Source: Marinobacter litoralis (GTDB lineage: Bacteria > Pseudomonadota > Gammaproteobacteria > Pseudomonadales > Oleiphilaceae). Taken from it: 64,000 nt of DNA. The stretch's first letter is position 1. The number at the start of each line of letters is the position of its first letter. Below, piece by piece: positions 56,895 through 64,000 of this stretch. Both the position numbers and the translations under genes were made by a program. The notes beneath the pieces were generated by a model. The model made no database searches and had not been told where the DNA came from. It saw only the letters and a program-made list of their open reading frames with translations. Where the stretch lies: NCBI RefSeq assembly GCF_003336705.1, contig NZ_QMDL01000001.1, forward strand, positions 744,001-808,000, in the 5' to 3' direction.

Positions 56895-57015
56895 CGTGTC
56901 TTCCGCTTTATTGAAAAGTGGGGATTGGACTAATTGGCAGTGGCACTGGCCCGAAACTGCCTTTCATTGTCTTAAAGTGAGCGTTATTGTACGGAGCCTG
57001 CCCCATAAGGTACAG

Positions 57016-57642
57016 ATGATGACAGACGAATCTATAAATGTAGCGCCGCGTCGTAAGCCGGTGCAGGCACGTAGCCGGGAGCGTGTAGACAGCATTCTCC
57101 GCCACGCGGCCGAGATCTTTCACGAGAATGGTGTAGATGGCACCAGTATGTCGGCCATTGCCCGGAACTCGGGGATGTCGCTGGCCTCGCTCTATCGTTA
57201 TTTTCCGAACAAAGCGGCCATTGTTCACGCTCTTGCAGAAGGGCATGTCGAAAAAATGGAAACGGCGCTGCGTGAGCGCCTGCAAGAAGTCGGGTTGTCT
57301 GAAGCCGTCGATGTGCTGATCGACTTGTTTTACGAATTTTACCGGACAGAACCGGCTTATACGGCGATCTGGAGCGGCGTTGAATCGATGCCGGAGTTGC
57401 GAGATCTGGATTTGCGCGAACTCTACAGCAACGCCCGGGATTTTGACGCACGGCTCAAGCAGGAATACCCGGGCATACCTGAAGAGCGGCGTTGGACTGC
57501 TAGCCTGTTGTTGCCTCGGTCCGCTGGCTCAATTCTCAGGCTGGCAGCGACCTTGCCGGAGTCTCAGGGCGCATTGTTGGCAACCGAGCTTAAGTGTATG
57601 GCCCGTGCCTATCTGATGGAGCTGATTCGTCAGGACAAGTAG
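57016..57642 (+). CDS. TetR-family transcriptional regulator
   Basis: About 208 residues. The N-terminal helix-turn-helix (about 15-62) reads RERVDSILRHAAEIFHENG and then TSMSAIARNSGMSLASLYRYFPNK. The C-terminal effector domain is helical and not assigned. I start at ATG 57016 (MMTDES), which places the HTH normally; an in-frame ATG at 56896 adds 40 residues and almost abuts the proS start. Its 3' end overlaps the Lrp gene by 13 bp. Target and ligand unknown. Confidence 0.9.
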   Translation: MMTDESINVAPRRKPVQARSRERVDSILRHAAEIFHENGVDGTSMSAIARNSGMSLASLYRYFPNKAAIVHALAEGHVEKMETALRERLQEVGLSEAVDVLIDLFYEFYRTEPAYTAIWSGVESMPELRDLDLRELYSNARDFDARLKQEYPGIPEERRWTASLLLPRSAGSILRLAATLPESQGALLATELKCMARAYLMELIRQDK

Positions 57643-58127
57643 CCCAAGGGCAGGGCTGTGCTGTCGATGACTCTCCGTAATACAAAGCTCGAGTGGACAC
57701 CGCTGACCCCGGGGATACGGGTAATGCGGTTCAACAGGAACTGGTGGTAGTGGTCCATATCGGGTACCACGACCTTCAGCATGTAATCCGCGCTTTGCCC
57801 GGTAATCAAGTAGCATTCCTGTACTTCGGGGTAGTTCGAGATTTGTTCCTCGAAGTCTGCAAACCGTTCCGGGGTGTGCCGGTCCATACCGATCAGAATG
57901 ATAGCAGTCAGGGATAATCCCAATTTTTTATGGTCAAGAATCGTGGCGGTTCTGACAATGATGCCCGCCTCTTCCAGCGATCGTACCCGCCGCAGGCAAG
58001 GTGAGGGCGATAAACCGACCTTTTCGGCAAGCTGCTGATTGGTCAACGACCCATTCTTCTGCAACTGCTCCAGAATTTTTCGGTCTGTTTTGTCGATTTT
58101 AGCTAATGCTTTGTCATTGCCCGACAT
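57630..58127 (-). CDS. Lrp/AsnC-family transcriptional regulator
   Basis: A 165-residue regulator. An N-terminal winged helix (about 10-65, KIDKTDRKILEQLQKNG, LAEKVGLSPSPCLRRVRSLEEAG) is followed by the amino-acid-binding RAM domain (about 75-155, ECYLITGQSADYMLKVVV). It is divergent from leuA with a 137-bp shared region that includes a perfect palindrome. Autoregulation and effects on leuA are plausible but inferred. Confidence 0.93.
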   Translation of the reverse strand: MSGNDKALAKIDKTDRKILEQLQKNGSLTNQQLAEKVGLSPSPCLRRVRSLEEAGIIVRTATILDHKKLGLSLTAIILIGMDRHTPERFADFEEQISNYPEVQECYLITGQSADYMLKVVVPDMDHYHQFLLNRITRIPGVSGVHSSFVLRRVIDSTALPLGYLS

Positions 58128-58153
58128 AATATTTCACCATCCTGTTCATATTG

Positions 58154-58163
58154 ACAATATTGT
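58154..58163. promoter_or_regulatory. Palindrome in the lrp-like/leuA divergent region
   Basis: ACAATATTGT is a perfect 10-bp palindrome, 27 bp from the start of the Lrp/AsnC gene. AT-rich palindromes with this spacing are common in Lrp-family sites. It could be the autoregulatory operator. A second, looser hairpin (58205-58232) lies nearer leuA. Binding is not demonstrated. Confidence 0.4.
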
Positions 58164-58264
58164 GCCACAAATTCAGCAAGTGAAGATAAAATTCGCAATC
58201 GCATAGCGCTTTAAACGGGTTAAACTGGCGCTATCTCTTCGATCAGTGAAAGGAACTGTCAGTC

Positions 58265-59959
58265 ATGGCTTTTGATCATCGGAAATACGCACCCTTCAAG
58301 CCCGTTGCCAAAAAAGATCGCCGTTGGCCGGATGCCGTTATTGAAAAGGCGCCCACCTGGTGTGCTGTGGATCTCCGGGACGGTAACCAATCTCTGATCA
58401 AACCGATGTCGGTTGCTCAAAAACAGCGACTGTTTGATTTGCTGGTGAAGCTGGGTTTTAAGGAAATTGAAATAGGTTTCCCTGCAGCGAGTCAGCCGGA
58501 TTTCGATTTTTGCCGGAAGCTTATTGAAGAGAACCGTATTCCGGACGATGTCACTATCCAGGTGCTGACCCAGGCCCGTGCTGAATTAATCGAGCGTACC
58601 TACGAGGCGCTTGATGGCGCAAAGAAAGCGATTGTGCATGTCTACAACTCGACTTCTACGGTGCAGCGTGAGCAAGTGTTCGGGCTGGATCGTGAGGGTA
58701 TCTGCGATATTGCCCGCAACGGGGCAACGCTGGTGAAAGAGATTGCGAGCCGGTATCCGGATACCGAGTGGACGTTCCAGTATTCCCCGGAAAGCTTCAC
58801 CGGTACTGAATTGGATTTCGCAGCGGACGTTATTGATGCGGTCACCGGAGTGTGGCGGCCGGATCAGGGTCAGCCAGTGATCATTAATTTGCCTGCAACC
58901 GTAGAAATGTCCACGCCGAACGTTTTTGCGGATCAGGTGGAATGGATTTGTGAAAAGATCCAATACCGGGATGCTTTGAGTATCAGTGTTCACACCCATA
59001 ACGATCGCGGGTGTGGGGTGGCGGCAGCCGAATTGGCGGTGATGGCCGGAGCTGATCGAGTTGAAGGCACCTTGATGGGTAACGGTGAGCGCACGGGCAA
59101 TATGGATTTGGTCACAATGGCCATGAATTTATACTCTCAAGGTGTTGATCCTGAATTGGATTTGTCGGGCATGGCTGAAATCACCGAGGTGGTGGAAGCT
59201 TGCACGGAGATCTCGACTCATCCTCGCCATCCGTATGCTGGTGAATTGGTCTTTACTGCGTTTTCCGGCAGCCATCAGGACGCGATCCGAAAATGTCTGG
59301 CGCGCCGCAAGGACGGCGATGTCTGGAACGTTGCCTATTTGCCCATCGACCCTTCAGACCTGGGGCGGCGGTACGAAGAGGTGGTTAGGATCAACAGCCA
59401 GTCTGGCAAGGGTGGCGTAGCGTACGTGCTCGAACGGGATTACGACATCAGCCTGCCTCGTTGGCTGCAGATCGAGTTCAGTAAGGTGGTTCAATCGGAA
59501 GCCGAAACCAACGGTGGCGAGATTGACTCACACACCATTCACCATCTCTTTGAAGAGCGGTACCTGAAGGTGGCGAAAGACTGGACGCTGCGCACCTACA
59601 ACCTGCATCGTGATGACGATGGTGTCCGAGCTGATGTGGTCGTAGGCGCTGATGACACCTCGGTGACCTTGGAGGGGCGCGGTTTGGGCGCAGTCGAGGC
59701 TGTATCCGATGCGTTAACCCGCCGGTTTGGCGTATCCATCGCGGTAGAGGCATACGATGAGTTTGCATTGGGTGAGGGTACTAAGGCTAATGCTTTGGCG
59801 TGTATCCGCCTGAACGCTAATGGCAGGCTTTGCAGTGCGGCGGCATTGGCTGAAGATACGACATCTGCGACCTTGCAGGCTTTGTTCTCGGCTGTAGCTC
59901 AGGAAGTTGGCGAACAGATGCCGGAAATTATGGATAGCTCGGAGTCGGTCTCGGCCTGA
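58265..59959 (+). CDS. leuA: 2-Isopropylmalate synthase LeuA
   Basis: Condenses acetyl-CoA with 2-oxoisovalerate, the first step to leucine. A 564-residue enzyme of the longer (LeuA type 2) class. The catalytic TIM barrel has CAVDLRDGNQSLIKPM near residue 37, EIGFPAASQPDFDF, and the metal-binding histidines in HTHNDRGCGVAAAEL near 240. The C-terminal regulatory domain (about 430-550, leucine feedback) is complete. It stands alone, not with leuBCD. AAAGGAA precedes the ATG, and a strong terminator follows. Confidence 0.97.
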   Translation: MAFDHRKYAPFKPVAKKDRRWPDAVIEKAPTWCAVDLRDGNQSLIKPMSVAQKQRLFDLLVKLGFKEIEIGFPAASQPDFDFCRKLIEENRIPDDVTIQVLTQARAELIERTYEALDGAKKAIVHVYNSTSTVQREQVFGLDREGICDIARNGATLVKEIASRYPDTEWTFQYSPESFTGTELDFAADVIDAVTGVWRPDQGQPVIINLPATVEMSTPNVFADQVEWICEKIQYRDALSISVHTHNDRGCGVAAAELAVMAGADRVEGTLMGNGERTGNMDLVTMAMNLYSQGVDPELDLSGMAEITEVVEACTEISTHPRHPYAGELVFTAFSGSHQDAIRKCLARRKDGDVWNVAYLPIDPSDLGRRYEEVVRINSQSGKGGVAYVLERDYDISLPRWLQIEFSKVVQSEAETNGGEIDSHTIHHLFEERYLKVAKDWTLRTYNLHRDDDGVRADVVVGADDTSVTLEGRGLGAVEAVSDALTRRFGVSIAVEAYDEFALGEGTKANALACIRLNANGRLCSAAALAEDTTSATLQALFSAVAQEVGEQMPEIMDSSESVSA

Positions 59960-59989
59960 CGTTCGCCAGTTAACCTAAAACGAAACTAA

Positions 59990-60020
59990 AACAGCCGGCA
60001 CGAATGCCGGCTGTTTTTTT
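59990..60020 (+). terminator. Terminator after leuA
   Basis: An 11-bp perfect stem (59990-60000 with 60005-60015, loop CGAA) followed by a T-run (to 60020). A textbook Rho-independent terminator 30 bp after the leuA stop, also able to act on the opposing cspA-like gene. Confidence 0.95.
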
Positions 60021-60063
60021 CCCGTCTGCCCGTGAGGGGCATCAGGCAATGAACATAAGCCCG

Positions 60064-60273
60064 TTATAGTGGCGTTACGTTCTCTGCCTGCGGGCCTTTC
60101 GGGCCCTGAGTAACGGTGAACTGCACCTGCTGGCCTTCTGCCAGAGTGCGGAAACCACCGGAGTTGATTGCGCTGTAGTGAACGAAAACGTCACTGCCGC
60201 CTTCCTGCTCAATAAAGCCAAAGCCTTTAGCTTCGTTAAACCATTTGACCTGGCCAGTTTTTGTATCAGACAT
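60064..60273 (-). CDS. CspA-family cold-shock protein
   Basis: A 69-residue single cold-shock domain protein with both nucleic-acid motifs ([15 protein letters not shown] and DVFVHYSAI). It is an RNA/DNA-binding chaperone of the CspA type. AGGAAAG precedes the ATG. A good promoter at 60426-60453 gives a leader of about 146 nt, long like those of cold-inducible csp mRNAs. A frame overlapping in another register (60075-60389) is a shadow. Confidence 0.95.
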   Translation of the reverse strand: MSDTKTGQVKWFNEAKGFGFIEQEGGSDVFVHYSAINSGGFRTLAEGQQVQFTVTQGPKGPQAENVTPL

Positions 60274-60580
60274 TGATCTTTCCTGTACTTACAAAAAGGT
60301 TTGCCCTCACGGGACCATGCATGCTGAATAATTCGGGGCGTTCTGATGAAAGGGACAACGAAAAGCCGGGGCAGGACGTTGGAGCACATTCGCCAAATAC
60401 CGCTGCAGAATTACACAGCAATTTCAGTATAGACCGACTTTGCAGTCCGTCAATTATTTATGTGTTGCTTTTTTAAAAAAATTTTTGATAAAAAACAGTT
60501 GCTTACATTTGTTGCTGGCGCGGCGGGCTACCCCTGGCGAGGTAGCCTCGAATCTTTTACCCGAAGCCGGTTCTGGATGA
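60274..60580 (-). promoter_or_regulatory. cspA-like promoter, long leader, and prpE-cspA intergenic region
   Basis: On the minus strand TTGACG (60453-60448) and TATACT (60431-60426) are separated by 16 bp, each one base from consensus. Start is expected near 60419, giving a leader of about 146 nt before the ATG. An AT-rich block (about 60470-60495) lies upstream of the -35. Further right, a 7-bp inverted repeat (60526-60532 with 60541-60547) follows prpE but has no T-tract. No other gene seen. Confidence 0.75.
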
Positions 60581-62455
60581 TCAGCGCCTGAGTGCTTCGC
60601 TGATTTCGTCCAGAATGGCTGGATCGTCTATCGTGCTTGGCACGCTGTACGATTCGTGATCGGCGATCTGGCGAATGACCCGTCGAAGAATTTTTCCGGA
60701 TCGGGTTTTCGGTAGACGCTCGACCACAATGGCGCGCCGGAAACAGGCGATTGCGCCAATTTTTTCTCTCACCATCTCGATAAGCTCTTCTTCAAGCTCG
60801 TCCGGGTCGATGGTCGCACCGTCTTTAATTAGCACCAAGCCAATGGGCAGCTGACCTTTGAGGTCGTCATGGGCCCCAACAACGCAGCATTCTGCGATGG
60901 CTGGGTGGGACGCAACCACCTCTTCCATCTCGCCGGTTGAAAGACGGTGCCCGGCTACGTTGATGACATCATCGGTTCTCCCCATGATGAAGACGTAACC
61001 GTCCTCGTCAACGTAGCCGCCATCACCGGAGCTGTAATAGCCCGGAATTGGGCGTAGGTAACTGTTAAGAAAGCGTTCGTCGTCGCCCCATACGGTCATC
61101 AGGCAGCCGGGTGGCAAAGGAAGTTTGATCGCAATCTGGCCTTGCTCGCCATTAGGAACGGTGGAGCCGTTCATTCTGACCACCCGAACGTCGTAGCCGG
61201 GTGACGGCACCGTTGAAGAGCCGGGTTTTGTGGCCATCATTTCGATTCCCGCCGGGTTACAGCATATTGCCCAACCGGTCTCGGTCTGCCACCAGTGATC
61301 GAGAATCGGAAGGTTGGTGTTCTCCTTCAGCCATTCGTAGGTTGGCGGATCCAGACGTTCACCGGCCAGATAGATTCGTTTCAATGACGATGTGTCGTAT
61401 TTACTGAATTGCGCGGCCTCGGGGTCTTCCTTGCGCACAGCGCGAAATGCGGTGGGGGCGGTGAACAGGATGTCTACCTTGTGGTCTTGAATTACCCGCC
61501 AGAAGGCTCCGGCATCAGGCGTTTTTATGGGTTTGCCTTCGTAAAGTACTGTGGTGCAACCAGCAAAGAGAGGGCCGTAAACAATATAGCTGTGCCCGAC
61601 TACCCAGCCAACATCCGAGGCTGCCCAATACACATCGCCGGGTTTCGCATCGTAGACCAGGTTCATGCTGTACTTGAGCGCAACGGCGTGGCCTCCGTTA
61701 TCCCTAACCACACCTTTCGGTTTGCCGGTGGTGCCAGACGTGTAAAGGATATAGAGCGGATCGGTTGCTTTTACCGGCACGGGTTCGGCGGGTGTGGCGT
61801 TTGCGCACAGATCGTTCCAGTCATGATCCCGGCTCGCTTGCAGGGTGGCTTTAGCCTGGGGGCGTTGGTACACCACGCATATCTCGGGCTTATGGTTCGA
61901 CTGCTCGATAGCTTTTTCGACCAAAGGTTTGTATTCGATTACGGTGCTGATTTCGATGCCGCACGAAGCGGTGATGAGTGCTTTGGGGGTGGCATCATCG
62001 ATGCGCACGGCCAGTTCGTGAGCGGCAAACCCGCCGAACACCACCGAGTGGATCGCGCCAAGGCGTGCGCAGGCCAGCATGGCGATCGCGGCTTGCGGGA
62101 TCATGGGCATATAAATAATGACCCGGTCACCTTTTTGTATGCCTTGCTGTTTAAGCGCGCCCGCAAACAGTGCGACTTCGTCTCGTAATTGGTTGTAGGT
62201 GTATGTTTGCTGGGTGTTGGTTACCGGCGAGTCGTAAATCAGGGCGGCCTGATCGCCTCGGCCGGCGCGAATGTTGGCATCCAGTGCAACGTCGCTGGTG
62301 TTCAGTGTGCCGTCTGGGAACCATTCGCCATGACCGTTATCGAGTGGCCGCCAGATGGTGTCGGGTGTCGAGCTCCAGTCGATGTTCAGGGCTTGTTCGC
62401 GCCAGAAATCGTCACGCTGATCGATGGAACGGCGAAATGCGGAGTTGTAGCTCAT
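60581..62455 (-). CDS. prpE: Propionyl-CoA synthetase PrpE
   Basis: An adenylate-forming acyl-CoA synthetase, about 624 residues, activating propionate. Motifs: LYILYTSGTTGKPKGVVRDN near residue 245, WWQTETGWAICCNP, GRTDDVINVAGHRLSTGEMEE, and the C-terminal lysine in LPKTRSGKILRR that is acetylated in relatives. The N-terminus (SYNSAFRRSIDQRDDFW) and HGEWFPDGTLNTSD fit PrpE rather than Acs. ATG 62455 follows GAGGTGGAG; a GTG three codons earlier is in frame. It is apart from any prpBCD genes. Confidence 0.93.
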   Translation of the reverse strand: MSYNSAFRRSIDQRDDFWREQALNIDWSSTPDTIWRPLDNGHGEWFPDGTLNTSDVALDANIRAGRGDQAALIYDSPVTNTQQTYTYNQLRDEVALFAGALKQQGIQKGDRVIIYMPMIPQAAIAMLACARLGAIHSVVFGGFAAHELAVRIDDATPKALITASCGIEISTVIEYKPLVEKAIEQSNHKPEICVVYQRPQAKATLQASRDHDWNDLCANATPAEPVPVKATDPLYILYTSGTTGKPKGVVRDNGGHAVALKYSMNLVYDAKPGDVYWAASDVGWVVGHSYIVYGPLFAGCTTVLYEGKPIKTPDAGAFWRVIQDHKVDILFTAPTAFRAVRKEDPEAAQFSKYDTSSLKRIYLAGERLDPPTYEWLKENTNLPILDHWWQTETGWAICCNPAGIEMMATKPGSSTVPSPGYDVRVVRMNGSTVPNGEQGQIAIKLPLPPGCLMTVWGDDERFLNSYLRPIPGYYSSGDGGYVDEDGYVFIMGRTDDVINVAGHRLSTGEMEEVVASHPAIAECCVVGAHDDLKGQLPIGLVLIKDGATIDPDELEEELIEMVREKIGAIACFRRAIVVERLPKTRSGKILRRVIRQIADHESYSVPSTIDDPAILDEISEALRR

Positions 62456-62466
62456 AGGCTCCACCT

Positions 62467-62507
62467 CAGTTGAGTGGTTTTTATTCTATGTTTGGTTTCC
62501 TCAACTG
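62467..62507 (-). promoter_or_regulatory. Inverted repeat around the putative prpE -10 element
   Basis: CAGTTGAG (62467-62474) and CTCAACTG (62500-62507) are a perfect 8-bp inverted pair with a 25-bp spacer. Within it, on the minus strand, TAGAAT (62488-62483) resembles a -10 hexamer. No good -35 is present, which would suit an activator or a repressor loop. Regulator unknown. Confidence 0.45.
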
Positions 62508-62567
62508 TAGGAGTTTTGCGGGGCTGAGCTAGTAGACCATAGGCGTAGTGATCGGTGCGGGGCCGAT

Positions 62568-63917
62568 TTACGATGTTTCAATCTCTGTCACGTTTGCGGA
62601 AATATATCCTTGGCCGAGCTGAGTGCGAATGGTGTCGCCTTTTGTGAGTTGGTTTGCGTTTCGAACGATGTCGCCGTTTTCGTTTTTGACAATGGCGTAA
62701 CCCCGCCCGAGCGTAGCAAGGGGGCTGACAACATTCAGGGTCTGAGCCTGAAACTGGAGCTTGTCTTGTTGCTGCCTCAGGTTGTGTTGTATCGCCGCTT
62801 GCATGCGTTCACTCAGTCTAACCACCTGCTCGTGTGTGCTGGTGATAAGCTTTTGGGGAGATTGGGTTCCCAGTCTCTGTTTCAGATGGCCGGTTGCGAG
62901 TAACTGGTGTTCCAGTTTTTGCCGCATGGCCTTATTCAGGCGCATGTCGAGTTCGTCCATACGCTGAGCTTTATCTTGCAATTCCCGGCGCGGGTCCCGC
63001 AGTCGTGCGCTCAGGTGACCAAGCTGGTTATCCAGTCGTTTAAATAAGCGTTGGGCAGAGTGTCCCAAGCGAACTCGTTGCTCGTTCAGGCGGCGCAGCC
63101 AGTCTTGTTGATCCGGAGAGATTTTCTCGGCAGCCGCCGAGGGGGTCGGGGCCCGTAAATCAGCGACAAAGTCTGCAATGGTGACGTCAACTTCGTGGCC
63201 AACGGCGCTGACCGTGGGGATAGGGCAGCCGGCTATTGCTCTGGCTACCGCTTCCTCATTGAAACACCACAAATCTTCGAGTGAACCGCCGCCTCGACCA
63301 ATGATCAAAACATCCGCCACGTTGTGTTGTTGCGCTCGCGCAATGGCGTTCACGATTTCGCTGGTGGCCGCTTTGCCCTGAACGGCGGTCGGGTAGAGCG
63401 TGACAGGAATCGCGGGGCACCGCCGGGCGAGCACGGTCAGGATGTCGTGAATCGCAGCGCCCGTGGGCGAGGTGACCACGCCAATGTGTCTGGGTGTGGC
63501 AGGGAGTGGTTTTTTGCGCGTTGGTTCGAACAACCCTTCGGCCTGAAGCTTGGCTTTGAGCGCTTCGAACGCTTGCTGTAGAGCGCCGAGGCCGGCGGGT
63601 TCCAGGTGCTCGACAATGACCTGAAAGTCACCGCGGTTTTCGTACAGGGTGACCTTGCCCCGAATACGTATTTGGTCGCCTTCACGGGGCGGGGTGCGGA
63701 TCCGCTGATTGGCACCTCGGAACATGGCGCAGCGGATCTGGCATTTTTGATCTTTTAAGGAGAAATACCAATGCCCCGAAGACGGCCGGGATAGCCCTGA
63801 TATTTCGCCTTCCACCCATACCTGCATAAAGCTGGTTTCCAGCAGGCGGCGAGCCTGACGGTTGAGTTCACTGACGCTCAAAGCATGGGGGCGGGTGTCC
63901 GGGTAGGCGGGGGTCAA
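62568..63917 (-). CDS. xseA: Exodeoxyribonuclease VII large subunit XseA
   Basis: The 449-residue catalytic subunit of exonuclease VII. An N-terminal OB fold (about 15-110, SFMQVWVEGEISGLSRPSSGHWYFSLKD), then the nuclease core with GVVTSPTGAAIHDIL near 150, RGGGSLEDLWCFNEE near 210, VGHEVDVTIADFVADLRAPTPSAAAE, and a long coiled coil (about 285-390). The C-terminal GYAIV motif lies in ATLGRGYAIVKNENG. xseB is not in the window. The last 83 bp of the window are its upstream region. Confidence 0.97.
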   Translation of the reverse strand: MTPAYPDTRPHALSVSELNRQARRLLETSFMQVWVEGEISGLSRPSSGHWYFSLKDQKCQIRCAMFRGANQRIRTPPREGDQIRIRGKVTLYENRGDFQVIVEHLEPAGLGALQQAFEALKAKLQAEGLFEPTRKKPLPATPRHIGVVTSPTGAAIHDILTVLARRCPAIPVTLYPTAVQGKAATSEIVNAIARAQQHNVADVLIIGRGGGSLEDLWCFNEEAVARAIAGCPIPTVSAVGHEVDVTIADFVADLRAPTPSAAAEKISPDQQDWLRRLNEQRVRLGHSAQRLFKRLDNQLGHLSARLRDPRRELQDKAQRMDELDMRLNKAMRQKLEHQLLATGHLKQRLGTQSPQKLITSTHEQVVRLSERMQAAIQHNLRQQQDKLQFQAQTLNVVSPLATLGRGYAIVKNENGDIVRNANQLTKGDTIRTQLGQGYISANVTEIETS

Positions 63918-64000
63918 AGTCGGGCTCCGTGGATTTTATACGCAATAGCCGAGAAGGTGACGGGTAAAAATAACGGAAATTCAGAAAGATGCAACCTGAT

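Noticed and set aside
60075..60389. 104-codon frame over the cspA-like gene and its leader
   Set aside because: Out of register with the cold-shock domain and using the leader as coding; the 69-residue frame is the real gene.
60526..60547. Inverted repeat after prpE as a terminator
   Set aside because: A 7-bp stem with an 8-nt loop and no T-tract on the minus strand; termination there is not supported.
61409..62188. 259-codon plus-strand frame opposite prpE
   Set aside because: It lies within prpE, with no protein-family character; a shadow of GC-rich codon use.

Overview
The window looks like a chromosomal core region of a heterotrophic gammaproteobacterium, most probably Marinobacter or a close relative. 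This is inferred from protein character and gene order, which mixes Pseudomonas-like blocks (cco, clpS-clpA-infA-bpt-aat-trxB, comEC-exbBD-lpxK-kdsB-murB) with E. coli-like ones (rluE-nudJ-mnmA-hflD-purB; msbA-lpxK-ycaR-kdsB). I see no rRNA, tRNA, CRISPR array, insertion sequence, prophage or integrative element. Coding density is very high and several convergent gene pairs overlap at their 3' ends.

Layout. 1-9.2 kb: the 3' part of ttcA, then leftward genes for a cbb3 oxidase (ccoN, ccoO, ccoQ, ccoP), a terminator, and the assembly genes ccoG, ccoH, ccoI, ccoS plus a TauE/DsbD-like membrane protein. Two tandem FNR/ANR boxes precede ccoN. 9.3-19.8 kb: an alpha/beta hydrolase, a membrane diguanylate cyclase, rlmM, an ABM-fold protein, tusA, dsbD, epmC, an RhlB-like helicase, pdxB and htpX. 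19.9-26.8 kb: an unknown gene, alaA, a glutathione peroxidase-ohrR operon with an OhrR-type operator, a hybrid histidine kinase, a membrane-anchored unknown and a LysR regulator.

26.7-33.3 kb: a leftward run rluE-nudJ-mnmA-hflD-purB-roxA-GNAT centred on RNA modification, ribosome hydroxylation and purine synthesis. 33.4-39.4 kb: cspD, then clpS-clpA facing infA, bpt, aat and trxB; this holds the whole bacterial N-degron machinery (both aminoacyl transferases, the adaptor and the unfoldase) in about 4.5 kb. 39.6-43.6 kb: aguA-aguB with a MoxR ATPase, a BamE-like small exported protein and a PilZ protein. 43.7-55.1 kb: envelope genes, namely one Lol permease plus lolD, a DUF2062 protein, comEC, exbB-exbD, msbA, lpxK, a Trm112-like protein, kdsB, a low-molecular-weight phosphatase and murB, mostly with 4-8 nt overlaps. 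55.2-64 kb: proS, a TetR regulator, an Lrp/AsnC regulator facing leuA, a CspA-like protein with a long leader, prpE and xseA.

No clearly new multi-gene defence or metabolic system is visible. The best leads are the peroxide-sensing OhrR-type circuit driving a glutathione peroxidase, the doubled ANR site at ccoN, the single-permease Lol exporter, the MoxR ATPase in the agmatine operon, and several conserved-looking genes of unknown role.
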